Assembly: GCA_034430175.1 (NCBI GenBank) | Contig: DAOUFI010000001.1 | Location: forward strand, 1-64,000 | Length of the DNA stretch: 64,000 bases | DNA from: UBA6107 sp034430175 | GTDB taxonomy: Bacteria > Chloroflexota > Anaerolineae > Anaerolineales > Anaerolineaceae | Direction of reading: 5' to 3' | Shown here: one piece after another, positions 44,892 through 54,163 of the stretch | Layout of the letters: each line of letters starts with the position of its first letter | Position numbering within the stretch: position 1 is the stretch's first letter | The notes under the pieces: model-generated | What the model was told of the DNA's origin: nothing | Databases searched by the model: none | The model's input: the letters and a program-made list of their open reading frames with translations, nothing else | Program-made: the position numbers and the translations under genes

Positions 44892-44928
44892 ATACCCCCG
44901 GATTGTGTGATCTGGGGGTATTTTGTAT
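44892..44928 (+). terminator. Terminator after kinase-RLP-aminotransferase operon
   Basis: ATACCCCCGGAT (44892-44903) pairs with ATCTGGGGGTAT (44910-44921) with one G-T pair, then TTTTGTATT. Confidence 0.88.
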
Positions 44929-45029
44929 TCCCTTTTCATGAGCCCATTCCACCGTTGCGGTGCTAAAATTCAAAGATTCAGTCACAAATTCGATTTACCC
45001 AGACCATATGAAAGGTGGAAATACCCAGA

Positions 45030-46202
45030 ATGGATCTCCGCGAAGGAAAGAAACTCTTTTTTGTTATATGCGCGGGTTATTTCACCTTCGGGTTGTTGAA
45101 CACCTCGATTGGACCGCTTCTGGAACAGTTCGCGGAAAACAATTCTGTGTCGGTTGCCACCATAGGCAGTCTATTGACCGCACTGTTTACCGGTGGTTTG
45201 TTGGCTCAATTGTTGTTGGGACCATATACGGATAAATGGGGACAGCATCGTTGGCTGGCGGTTTCCTTTTTGGTGATGCCTGCCTTCCTGACAGCAGCTA
45301 CTTTCACGCGTTTCTACCCCCTGACGATCGGACTGTTCTTCCTCGCTGGTCTCGGATATGGTACGGCAGTGCTCACCGGGAATACCGTGGTGACGCGCAT
45401 CTTCGAAGAGAACAGTATCGCGCCACTAAACTGGTTGAATGTGTTTTTCGGTATTGGTGACGTGGCTGGGCCGTTGCTAGTCAGTCTCACCCTTACGCTG
45501 TGGGAAAACGGCATGATTGCTATCTGGGTAGGTGCGGTGATAATGGCTCTCATAGCTGGCGTTTTGCTCCTCTTTTTTTACAAAACAAGGATTGGAGGTC
45601 AACCTGTCGCAAACACAGCCTCAACTGGCAAGTTGAACCTTTCTCCCTTCCTGATCAGCCTGATCTTTCTGGTGTTGACCTATGTGGGGACGGAGATCGC
45701 TGTTGGGAATTGGACGACCACTTATCTTCACATGACCGCGTCTATGGCGGTAGAGAAAGCTGCCCTGGTGACCTCGGGGTTTTGGTTGGCGTTGACGCTG
45801 GGCAGGCTGATGGGAGCTTTAACTGGCAACCGTCTTGGCGCCAATCGCTTGTTAATTTTGAGTTTTGGGATTTCTTCTGTCGGTTCCTTGTTGTTCATCC
45901 TGGGTTTTGGTCATGTCGCCTGGAGCATCACAGCGGTGATGGCGCTCGGTCTGGGTTTTGGCGCGATCTTCCCCACCCTTTTTGGACTCATGTCCACCAC
46001 TTATAAGCAAAATTCAAGTAAACCTGGCAGCCTGCTAACAGCCACTGCTTCCTTGAGTGGCATGGCTTTGCCCTGGCTGGTAGGTATCACGTTCACAAGC
46101 CTGGGTATCCGCTCGATGACATTCTTCGTCGCTGGGTTGATTCTTCTGCTCTGGATCGGTCTTTACGTAAATCTTAAAACCAGAAAAAAGAATCAAATCT
46201 AG
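45030..46202 (+). CDS. MFS transporter next to the RLP operon
   Basis: A 390-residue, 12-helix facilitator of the sugar/FucP-like branch (LREGKKLFFVICAGYFTFG at the start; TDKWGQHRWLAVS motif near residues 70-82). AAAGGTGG lies about 12 bases before the ATG at 45030; the frame also opens at a GTG at 45015. It is separated from the aminotransferase gene by a terminator but shares direction, so it may be co-regulated with the catabolic genes as importer or exporter. Substrate unknown. Confidence 0.85.
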   Translation: MDLREGKKLFFVICAGYFTFGLLNTSIGPLLEQFAENNSVSVATIGSLLTALFTGGLLAQLLLGPYTDKWGQHRWLAVSFLVMPAFLTAATFTRFYPLTIGLFFLAGLGYGTAVLTGNTVVTRIFEENSIAPLNWLNVFFGIGDVAGPLLVSLTLTLWENGMIAIWVGAVIMALIAGVLLLFFYKTRIGGQPVANTASTGKLNLSPFLISLIFLVLTYVGTEIAVGNWTTTYLHMTASMAVEKAALVTSGFWLALTLGRLMGALTGNRLGANRLLILSFGISSVGSLLFILGFGHVAWSITAVMALGLGFGAIFPTLFGLMSTTYKQNSSKPGSLLTATASLSGMALPWLVGITFTSLGIRSMTFFVAGLILLLWIGLYVNLKTRKKNQI

Positions 46203-46274
46203 CATTTTTAATATCACAAGCCAGGTCAAGAAAACAAAGAACCGGAGTGCTATCCTTTATCCATCAGGTGAAGA

Positions 46275-47174
46275 ATGGAATCTCTTGAAACGGTCAACGC
46301 GGTGCAACGAATGCAATCGTTCATCGACTCGCATTTACACGAGCCGATCACGCTGAAGATGCTCGCCGAGGTGGCGGGGTATTCGCCATGGCACGCCGCC
46401 AAAGCTTTCAAATCGTTGACTGGGAAGGCACCCTTCGAATATATCCGCTCGATGCGGCTGTCTCGAGCAGCCCTGCGCCTGCGCGGTGAAGAAGTTCGGA
46501 TCGTGGATGTGGCTTTCGATTTCGTTTTTGGATCGCACGAGGGTTTTACCCGGGCATTTTCAAAAGAATTTGGTATAACCCCACAGCAATTTTCCTCCTC
46601 GTGGCATCCCATCCGCTACTTCTATCCGGAAGACGTGCTCAAGAGGCACTTCACCCTTCAAAAAGGAGAGAAGACCATGACTGAAACAAAAACAATCTTT
46701 GTCCAGGTGGTGGACCGTCCGGCACGCAAGCTGATCCTCAAGCGGGGCATTAAAGCCGTAGATTATTACGCCTATTGCGAGGAAGTGGGTTGTGAGATCT
46801 GGGATGAGCTGTGCGCAATCAAACAGGCGCTTTTTGAGCCGATCGGGATGTGGTTACCAGAACACCTGCGCAAGCCAGGTACTTCAGAATACGCTCAGGG
46901 GGTGGAGATGGCAGCGGATTACTCCGGCCTGGTGCCTGAGGGGTATGATCTGATCGATTTACCAGCTTGCAAGATGATGATCTTTCAAGGTGAACCCTAC
47001 GACGATGCCAAATTCGAAGAGGCCATTGGTGAAATGTGGCAGACAATGAAAAACTACAAGCCCGAGATCTACGGATTCCGTTGGGCGGATGAAGATGGTC
47101 CGCGCTTCCAACTGGCGCCGCAAGGCTACCGTGGCTACATCGAAGGTCGTCCCGTCCGACCATTGAATAGCTAG
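46275..47174 (+). CDS. AraC-family regulator with GyrI-like ligand domain
   Basis: A 299-residue regulator. Two helix-turn-helix units occupy residues about 8-105 (ITLKMLAEVAGYSPWHAAKAF and RIVDVAFDFVFGSHEGFTRAF, given in pieces). After a short linker, residues 135-299 form a GyrI/SbmC-like domain that binds small hydrophobic compounds in related regulators such as Rob and BltR. It may control drug efflux or stress genes; the nearest transporter is the MFS gene just upstream. Ends in a strong symmetrical terminator. Confidence 0.87.
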   Translation: MESLETVNAVQRMQSFIDSHLHEPITLKMLAEVAGYSPWHAAKAFKSLTGKAPFEYIRSMRLSRAALRLRGEEVRIVDVAFDFVFGSHEGFTRAFSKEFGITPQQFSSSWHPIRYFYPEDVLKRHFTLQKGEKTMTETKTIFVQVVDRPARKLILKRGIKAVDYYAYCEEVGCEIWDELCAIKQALFEPIGMWLPEHLRKPGTSEYAQGVEMAADYSGLVPEGYDLIDLPACKMMIFQGEPYDDAKFEEAIGEMWQTMKNYKPEIYGFRWADEDGPRFQLAPQGYRGYIEGRPVRPLNS

Positions 47175-47182
47175 TAATCAAA

Positions 47183-47208
47183 AACGGAGCATCGCGCGAT
47201 GCTCCGTT
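47183..47208. terminator. Bidirectional terminator between AraC and aconitase genes
   Basis: AACGGAGCATCGC (47183-47195) and GCGATGCTCCGTT (47196-47208) form a perfect hairpin between convergent genes; flanking A-run on the left gives T-run on the minus strand. Confidence 0.85.
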
Positions 47209-47211
47209 ACT

Positions 47212-49905
47212 CTAATTTGTCATTACTTTGTTGACGAAAGCGGGCAATAACCCCCCTTGTTTGAAGTAAACCAACTCCGCTTCTGTTTCAATGCAAACGC
47301 GTGCCTTGAAGCAGGTAACCTGGTTGTCCTTGATGGCGCGTAAGGTTACAATCTTGCCAATCTGTAGCGGTTCGAGTGATTCGATAGTGAAGGTCTCGAG
47401 CCCGGTCAGGTTGAGTGAAGCTGCGTTTTCACCGTTCTGGAAGGTTAGCGGTAGAATCCCCATCCCCACCAGGTTTGAACGGTGGATGCGTTCGAAGGAT
47501 TCGGCCAGCACCGCCCTGACACCCAACAGCAGCGGACCCTTGGCGGCCCAGTCGCGGCTGGAACCGGTACCGTATTCCTTGCCAGCGATGAGTAGCAGTG
47601 GGACGTTCTCAGATTGATATTTCATTGCCGCGTCAAACAGGCTCATCTGTTCGCCACCGGGCAGGTGGAGCGCCTTGCTGCCTTCCACGCCAGGGAGCAT
47701 TTTGTTCTTCAAGCGGGGGTTTGCCAGGGTGCCTCGCATCAATATGTTGAAATTACCACGCCGCGATCCATACGAGTTAAACTCGGAGACGGGCACGTTG
47801 AGACCGCGAAGGTAGCTACCCGCGGCGCTCTCCGCCGGGATATCGCCTGCCGGGGAGATGTGATCGGTGGTAACCGAGTCACCCAGAACCGCCAGTACGC
47901 GCATCGGGATTTTTGAAAGTGGAGAGGCGGCATTCAAATCTTCAATGAACGGCGGTTCTTGAATATAGGTCGAATCGGTCTTCCATTGGAACAACGGAGA
48001 AGAGTCAACCTCGATTTTCTGCCAGTGCTCATCGCCTTTGAAGATTTCAGCGTAATTGCGTTGGAACAGGTCGGTGGTGACGCAGCTTGCGATCACTCGG
48101 TTGATCTCTTCGGCTGAAGGCCATAGGTCGCGGAGCAACACTGGTTTACCACCTGGATCCGTTTGCAGGGCGTCTTTCTCCAGATCGATCTTCACGGTCC
48201 CGGCCAGGGCGTAAGCCAGCACGAGCGCGGGTGAGGCCAGGTAGTTGGCTTGTACCAGCGGATGGACGCGGCCTTCGAAGTTACGGTTGCCGGAGATAAC
48301 AGCGGCCACCGCGAGTTTGTCTTCTCTGATCGCTTTCTCGACCGGTTCAGCCAATGGACCGCTGTTACCGATACAGGTGGCGCAGCCATATCCAGCTACT
48401 GCGAAACCGAGGGCCGCCAGCGGTTCGAGCAGGCCGGCTTTTTCAAGGTAAGCGGTCACCACACGGGAACCGGGAGTGAGGCTAGTCTTGACGGCAGGAC
48501 TGACGCTCAAACCACGCCTGACAGCATTGCGTGCCAGCAAGCCGGCAGCGATCATGCCAAAGGGGTTGGAGGTGTTGGTACACGAGGTGATGGCGGCAAT
48601 GACCACCGAACCGTGGTCGAGGCTGAATTCTTCGCCATTCATGTTAATTGTTCCCCGGGAGGGGGCTGAACTCTCAACGATCCCCAACCCGCCGTCAGTT
48701 TTTGGGCGTGAAAGGTAGCTGCTGAAGTTGGAACCCACTTGAGAGAGTGGAATCCTATCCTGCGGGCGGCGCGGACCAGCCAGACTGGGTTCGATGCTGC
48801 CCAGGTCCAGTTCAATCGTTTTGCTGAAGCGCGGGTCGGGAGTGGAGGAGGTGTGGAAGAGCCCCTGTTCGTTGAAATAAGCTTCCACCAGCTCGACCTG
48901 CTCCTCCGAGCGACCGCTGGAGTGGAGGTAATCCAGGGTCAGGCGGTCCACCGGGAAGTAGGCCATGGTCGAGCCGTTTTCGGGACTCATGTTGGCGATC
49001 ATGGCGCGGTCGGGCAACGTCAGTGACTCGAGACCGGGACCGAAATACTCAATGAATTTGTTGACCACACCCACCTGCCGCAACAACTGGGTGATGGTCA
49101 GCGTCAGATCGGTGGGGGTGACGCCTTCGCGCAGGTGCCCGGTCAGGTGGATGCCAATCACGTCAGGGAGGACAAGATCGAGCGGTTCGCCAAGCATGGC
49201 AGCGGTGGCTTCGATGCCGCCCACGCCCCACCCCAACACGCCAAGGCCGTTGATCATGGTGGTGTGAGAGTCGGAGCCAACCAGACTGTCTGGGAAAGCC
49301 AGGAGTTCGCCATTTTCCTCACGGGTGAGCACCACCCCGGCCAGGTATTCCAGGTTCACCTGGTGTACAATGCCCGAGGAGGGCGGAACGATGCGCAGGT
49401 TCTTGAAGGCTTGCTGCCCCCAGCGCAGGAACTCGTAGCGTTCACGGTTGCGTTTGTATTCCATTTCCACGTTGAGAAACATCGAATCGCGCATCCCGGT
49501 TACGTCCATTTGCAGTGAGTGATCGATCACCAGGTCCACCGGCACCGTCGGGTTGATGCGAGTAGGGTCGCCACCCCGTCTGAATACCACCGAACGCATG
49601 GCAGCCAGGTCGACGATCACTGGAACGCCGGTAAAATCTTGAAGCAACACGCGCCCTGGATAGAAAGGTATAGCCCTGCGGTTGCTCATCACCGGCAACC
49701 ACCTGGCCAGCGCTTCGATGTCCGCGCTAGAGACGTTAACTCCGTCGAACTTGCGCAGCGCGTTCTCTAGCAGGATGCGGATGGAGAATGGAAGACGATC
49801 CAGGGTTATGTTAAGCGCCAGGGCCAGCTTTTTCAGGCTGTAGTATGTATAGGTGCGGTTGCCGCATTGCAGGGTGCTTTTGGTTTCTTTTATGTTTTTC
49901 ATCAT
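47212..49905 (-). CDS. acnA: Aconitate hydratase, AcnA type
   Basis: An 897-residue enzyme that interconverts citrate and isocitrate. The 4Fe-4S ligands are in AITSCTNTSNP and GCATCIGNSG. The C-terminal swivel domain carries the substrate-binding AGKEYGTGSSRDWAAKG pattern near residue 790. The IRP/AcnA-type order of domains is intact. Start at 49905 is chosen because AAGGA lies 4 bases upstream (an adjacent ATG at 49902 gives 7); the frame upstream to 49983 includes a repeat-like GC-rich stretch. It follows the isocitrate dehydrogenase gene on the same strand. Confidence 0.94.
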   Translation of the reverse strand: MMKNIKETKSTLQCGNRTYTYYSLKKLALALNITLDRLPFSIRILLENALRKFDGVNVSSADIEALARWLPVMSNRRAIPFYPGRVLLQDFTGVPVIVDLAAMRSVVFRRGGDPTRINPTVPVDLVIDHSLQMDVTGMRDSMFLNVEMEYKRNRERYEFLRWGQQAFKNLRIVPPSSGIVHQVNLEYLAGVVLTREENGELLAFPDSLVGSDSHTTMINGLGVLGWGVGGIEATAAMLGEPLDLVLPDVIGIHLTGHLREGVTPTDLTLTITQLLRQVGVVNKFIEYFGPGLESLTLPDRAMIANMSPENGSTMAYFPVDRLTLDYLHSSGRSEEQVELVEAYFNEQGLFHTSSTPDPRFSKTIELDLGSIEPSLAGPRRPQDRIPLSQVGSNFSSYLSRPKTDGGLGIVESSAPSRGTINMNGEEFSLDHGSVVIAAITSCTNTSNPFGMIAAGLLARNAVRRGLSVSPAVKTSLTPGSRVVTAYLEKAGLLEPLAALGFAVAGYGCATCIGNSGPLAEPVEKAIREDKLAVAAVISGNRNFEGRVHPLVQANYLASPALVLAYALAGTVKIDLEKDALQTDPGGKPVLLRDLWPSAEEINRVIASCVTTDLFQRNYAEIFKGDEHWQKIEVDSSPLFQWKTDSTYIQEPPFIEDLNAASPLSKIPMRVLAVLGDSVTTDHISPAGDIPAESAAGSYLRGLNVPVSEFNSYGSRRGNFNILMRGTLANPRLKNKMLPGVEGSKALHLPGGEQMSLFDAAMKYQSENVPLLLIAGKEYGTGSSRDWAAKGPLLLGVRAVLAESFERIHRSNLVGMGILPLTFQNGENAASLNLTGLETFTIESLEPLQIGKIVTLRAIKDNQVTCFKARVCIETEAELVYFKQGGLLPAFVNKVMTN

Positions 49906-49994
49906 GACGTCCTTTTTTTTCATCACGCTGAGCCGCGGAGGCCGCAGAGAAAACCTTTTTAAAAATTTGGCTTCATTAGTCAAAATTAGAATAA

Positions 49995-51266
<1,272 letters not shown>

Positions 51267-51280
51267 GAATAATTTCCTGC

Positions 51281-51308
51281 TTGACAAGAGAATTAATCTG
51301 CATATAAT
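51281..51308 (+). promoter_or_regulatory. Promoter for iclR-type gene and citrate synthase
   Basis: TTGACA (51281-51286), 16-base spacer, TATAAT (51303-51308): both boxes match the consensus fully. The start codon of the IclR-type gene is at 51355. Confidence 0.72.
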
Positions 51309-51322
51309 TTTAGCATATATTT

Positions 51323-51347
51323 GGGACGCTGTCCTAAATAATAGGAC
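51323..51347. promoter_or_regulatory. Likely IclR-type operator
   Basis: GTCCTA-N5-TAGGAC (51331-51347) is a perfect 6-base inverted repeat, and GGGAC-GCT-GTCCT (51323-51335) overlaps it, giving two linked dyads with a shared GTCCT. It lies just after the + strand promoter and ahead of the divergent icd gene, suiting repression of both by the adjacent regulator. Confidence 0.6.
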
Positions 51348-51354
51348 ATTTCTG

Positions 51355-52134
51355 ATGGAAGACGATAAACCGAAAACGATGCAACGCATGATCGCCATCC
51401 TTGATTGCTTTTCTGGCGATCAACCTGAATTGGGCGTGCGTGAAATTGCCCGGCAGATTGGATTCTCGCGGAGCACCACCGGGCGCCTATTGCAAGCCAT
51501 GAAAGACCTCAACCTGCTTCAGCAGAACCCCAACACTCTGGCTTATTCGCTGGGTGGCAAGGTACTGGCCTGGGCGGGCATTTACCTTTCACACCTTGAC
51601 GTGCGTGACGTGGCCTTGCCGGCCATTCGCGAATTGCACGAGCTCAGCCACGAAACCGTCAGCCTGTATGTACTTGAAGGTAACGAGCGGGTCTGCGTGG
51701 AACGATTAGAGAGTACCCAAAACGTACGCGTGGTAGCCCGGGTAGGTCGCCGCATTCCCCTCTATGCCGGATCGGCTGGCAAGGTATTCCTGGCGTACCT
51801 GCCTCTGGAACGTTGTAAGGCTATCCTGCGCGAGACTCCACCCCAGGCAATTACCGAGTTCACCATCACCGACCGCAAGAAATTAATGGACGAATTGGAG
51901 AAAATCCGCCAGCAGGGTTACGCCACCAGCTACGGTGAGTGGGTAGCTGACGCGGCAGGGGTGTCGGCACCGGTGTTGGGTTCGCGCGGTGAGATCATAG
52001 CGGTGGTCACTATCTCTGGACCGATCGCGCGCTTCACGCCCGAGGTGATGGAAGCACGCACCAAAGATATCCTGCGGTTGGCAGCTTCGATCTCTCATGA
52101 AATGGGCTATTCCGGCAAGGATTCTGTATTCTAA
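51355..52134 (+). CDS. IclR-family transcriptional regulator
   Basis: A 259-residue regulator. The N-terminal winged helix includes LGVREIARQIGFSRSTTGRL near residues 27-46. The C-terminal effector domain has the IclR pattern YAGSAGKVFLAYLP and GYATSYGEWVADAAGVSAP. Start at 51355 (MEDDKPKTMQR) is right after the promoter and dyads; the frame upstream to 51202 is not supported. It is divergent from icd-acnA and 36 bases ahead of citrate synthase, so it likely controls the whole citrate-to-2-oxoglutarate block. Confidence 0.9.
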   Translation: MEDDKPKTMQRMIAILDCFSGDQPELGVREIARQIGFSRSTTGRLLQAMKDLNLLQQNPNTLAYSLGGKVLAWAGIYLSHLDVRDVALPAIRELHELSHETVSLYVLEGNERVCVERLESTQNVRVVARVGRRIPLYAGSAGKVFLAYLPLERCKAILRETPPQAITEFTITDRKKLMDELEKIRQQGYATSYGEWVADAAGVSAPVLGSRGEIIAVVTISGPIARFTPEVMEARTKDILRLAASISHEMGYSGKDSVF

Positions 52135-52170
52135 AGCTGTCAAGAAGCAAGTTGATTAAGGCGGTTCGAC

Positions 52171-53502
52171 ATGGCAAAAACAACGAAGTTTGACTCGGTC
52201 CTCAAAGAACACATGGCAGACAAGATTCCAGCCTGGAACAAGCGTATCAGCAAGCTGATCCGCGACTATGGCAGCCGTAAGGTAGCTGACGTGACCGTGG
52301 AGCAGCTCTATGGCGGCATCCGCAACGTCCCCATCCAGGTGAGCGATATTTCTTTTGTCGACCCGCAAACGGGCATCCGGCTGCGTGGCTACAACATCGC
52401 CGAACTGCTCAACCTGCTACCCAAGGCGAAGAACTCCGAATATCCCCTAATTGGTGGGTTGTACTTCCTGCTGATGACCGACGAGTTCCCCTCCGAGGAA
52501 GAAGCTTTGCAGGTGGAAGACGAATGGCGCGGCCGGTCCAAACTGCCCGATTACACCATCGATATCCTCAACCACCTACCTGCCACGACCCACCCGATGA
52601 CCATGTTCTCGATGGCTATCCTTTCGATGCACAATGAATCCGTCTTTTCACCGCGCTACATCGATGGCATGAAGAAATCGGAATACTGGGATTCATACCT
52701 CGAAGATTCGCTCAACCTCACGGCCAAACTCCCTGCCCTGGCGGCTTATATCTACAACCTCAAGTACCGCGAGGGGAAACAGATCGAGCCTGACCCCAAA
52801 CTGGACTGGGCAGCCAACTTTGCCCACATGATCGGCAAGGGCAGCAACAAGGAATACGTCGAACTGTCGCGTCTGTTCTTCTTCCTGCACGCGGACCACG
52901 AGGGCGGCAACGTCAGCGCGCACACCTCCTATATCGTTGCCTCGGCGCTGGCTGATGTCTATTACGCCGTCTCCGCCGGTATGGACGGCCTGGCGGGTCC
53001 GCTGCACGGCCTGGCCAACGAGGATTGCCTGCGCTGGCTCCTGAAGATGCGCGAAAGCTTCCCGGCCATGCCCGACGCCGCCCAGGTGGAGAAATATTCA
53101 GAAGACTGGTTGGCCTCCGGCAAGGTCATCCCCGGCTACGGGCACGCTGTACTGCGGGTCACCGATCCGCGCTTTACCGCGCAGCTCAAGTTCGGCGCCA
53201 AATACATGCCCGATGATGAGTTGTACAGGTTGGCCAACCTGGTGTACCAGACCGTGCCCGGCGTTCTGACCCGGCAGGCCAAGGTCAAGAGTCCGTGGCC
53301 CAACGTGGACGCCATCACCGGCACGCTGCAGTACCATTATGGCATCACCCAGATGGATTTCTACACCCTGCTGTTTGGCGTCAGCCGCTGTTTGGGGCTC
53401 ACCACCCACGCGGTGTGGTGCCGCGCCCTCGGCCGCCCCATCGAGCGCCCCAAGTCATTGACGACGAGGATTTTGGAAGAATTGATCTCAGAAGAAAAAT
53501 AG
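52171..53502 (+). CDS. Citrate synthase, long (mitochondrial-like) type
   Basis: A 443-residue citrate synthase condensing acetyl-CoA and oxaloacetate. Catalytic residues are visible as His279 (GPLHGLAN), His325 (PGYGHAVLR) and Asp380 (NVDAITG). The length and PGYGHAVLRVTDPR motif place it with the eukaryote-like type I group rather than the short bacterial dimers. It follows the IclR-type gene on the same transcript. The stop codon lies within the terminator stem. Confidence 0.93.
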   Translation: MAKTTKFDSVLKEHMADKIPAWNKRISKLIRDYGSRKVADVTVEQLYGGIRNVPIQVSDISFVDPQTGIRLRGYNIAELLNLLPKAKNSEYPLIGGLYFLLMTDEFPSEEEALQVEDEWRGRSKLPDYTIDILNHLPATTHPMTMFSMAILSMHNESVFSPRYIDGMKKSEYWDSYLEDSLNLTAKLPALAAYIYNLKYREGKQIEPDPKLDWAANFAHMIGKGSNKEYVELSRLFFFLHADHEGGNVSAHTSYIVASALADVYYAVSAGMDGLAGPLHGLANEDCLRWLLKMRESFPAMPDAAQVEKYSEDWLASGKVIPGYGHAVLRVTDPRFTAQLKFGAKYMPDDELYRLANLVYQTVPGVLTRQAKVKSPWPNVDAITGTLQYHYGITQMDFYTLLFGVSRCLGLTTHAVWCRALGRPIERPKSLTTRILEELISEEK

Positions 53503-53520
53503 CCCGAAAGGGCTATTTTT
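53495..53520 (+). terminator. Terminator overlapping the citrate synthase stop codon
   Basis: AAAAATAGCCC (53495-53505), loop GAAA, GGGCTATTTTT (53510-53520). Confidence 0.92.
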
Positions 53521-53568
53521 GAATCTAACAGGTTTAATTTATAAAATCCTTGAGTGATTTTCGAGAGG

Positions 53569-53608
53569 ATGAATGGCCCCTACCGTTATTTTTTAGGGGG
53601 CATTTCAT
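53569..53608 (-). terminator. Weak terminator after HEAT-like gene
   Basis: An imperfect hairpin pairs GGCCCCTA (53575-53582) with TAGGGGGC (53594-53601), flanked by ATGAAT and TTCAT. It lies just downstream of the minus-strand gene ending at 53609; no strong T-run is present. Confidence 0.45.
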
Positions 53609-54163
53609 TTAGTTTTTCCCCTTCATCATCGCCCGATATGCCTTGCGGTTCTTCTCCTCCGGGTCGGACTCGATGAGCTGCTTCGCCTCCTCCATCAACC
53701 CCTCGTCATGCTTCAATTCGGCCAGGGTGAAGAGAGATTGCAGCGCGTCCTGTCTGAGTAAATTTGCGTGCTTCTCCTCGCCACATTCTAAAAAGCGCTG
53801 CTTGAGGTGGGCTTCCACAGCGGCGCTCGTCTCGGGCAGGAACCAGGCGATCTTCCACACTTCCTGCAGGGTCTGGCGCGAGGTGATGAACTTTTCGTCC
53901 TTTGTGTGTGCCAGAATCTGCGGCAGTAATGCGATCAAACGTTTTTCGCTGTCGCTACGCGCGAGGTTGCAGAACAGGCGTAACGCGATCGAGCGCTGAT
54001 ACGAATTGTCGCTGGCTAGCATCTCGAACAGTTGGTCCCAAACCTCGTAAACCCAGTCCACCTTTTGCTCGGTCAGGGCATAGGCCTGCTGAAAGGCCGG
54101 GTAGCGGATTTCGTCTTCGCTGGAATGTAGATTCTTGAAGATTGCTTCGATGTCTTGTTTCAT
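53609..54163 (-). CDS. HEAT-repeat-like helical protein coupled to Mo-hydroxylase
   Basis: A 184-residue all-helical, acidic protein without membrane segments. Pairs of amphipathic helices at about 15-50, 55-90 and 95-150 look like HEAT or ARM repeats (SDNSYQRSIALRLFCNLAR, SDSEKRLIALLPQILAHTKD). Its ATG overlaps the stop of the molybdenum hydroxylase gene (ATGA), so it is translated together with it. It may help assemble or bind that enzyme; no known maturation factor was recognised. Confidence 0.65.
   Translation of the reverse strand: MKQDIEAIFKNLHSSEDEIRYPAFQQAYALTEQKVDWVYEVWDQLFEMLASDNSYQRSIALRLFCNLARSDSEKRLIALLPQILAHTKDEKFITSRQTLQEVWKIAWFLPETSAAVEAHLKQRFLECGEEKHANLLRQDALQSLFTLAELKHDEGLMEEAKQLIESDPEEKNRKAYRAMMKGKN

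Noticed and set aside
49921..49950. GC-rich GCTGAGCCGCGGAGGCCGCAG stretch (noted as shorter pieces GAGCCGCGGAGG, GCCGCAG) before the aconitase start
   Set aside because: It looks like a dispersed repeat, but no second copy was seen in the window and it does not form a clear hairpin, so no feature was called.
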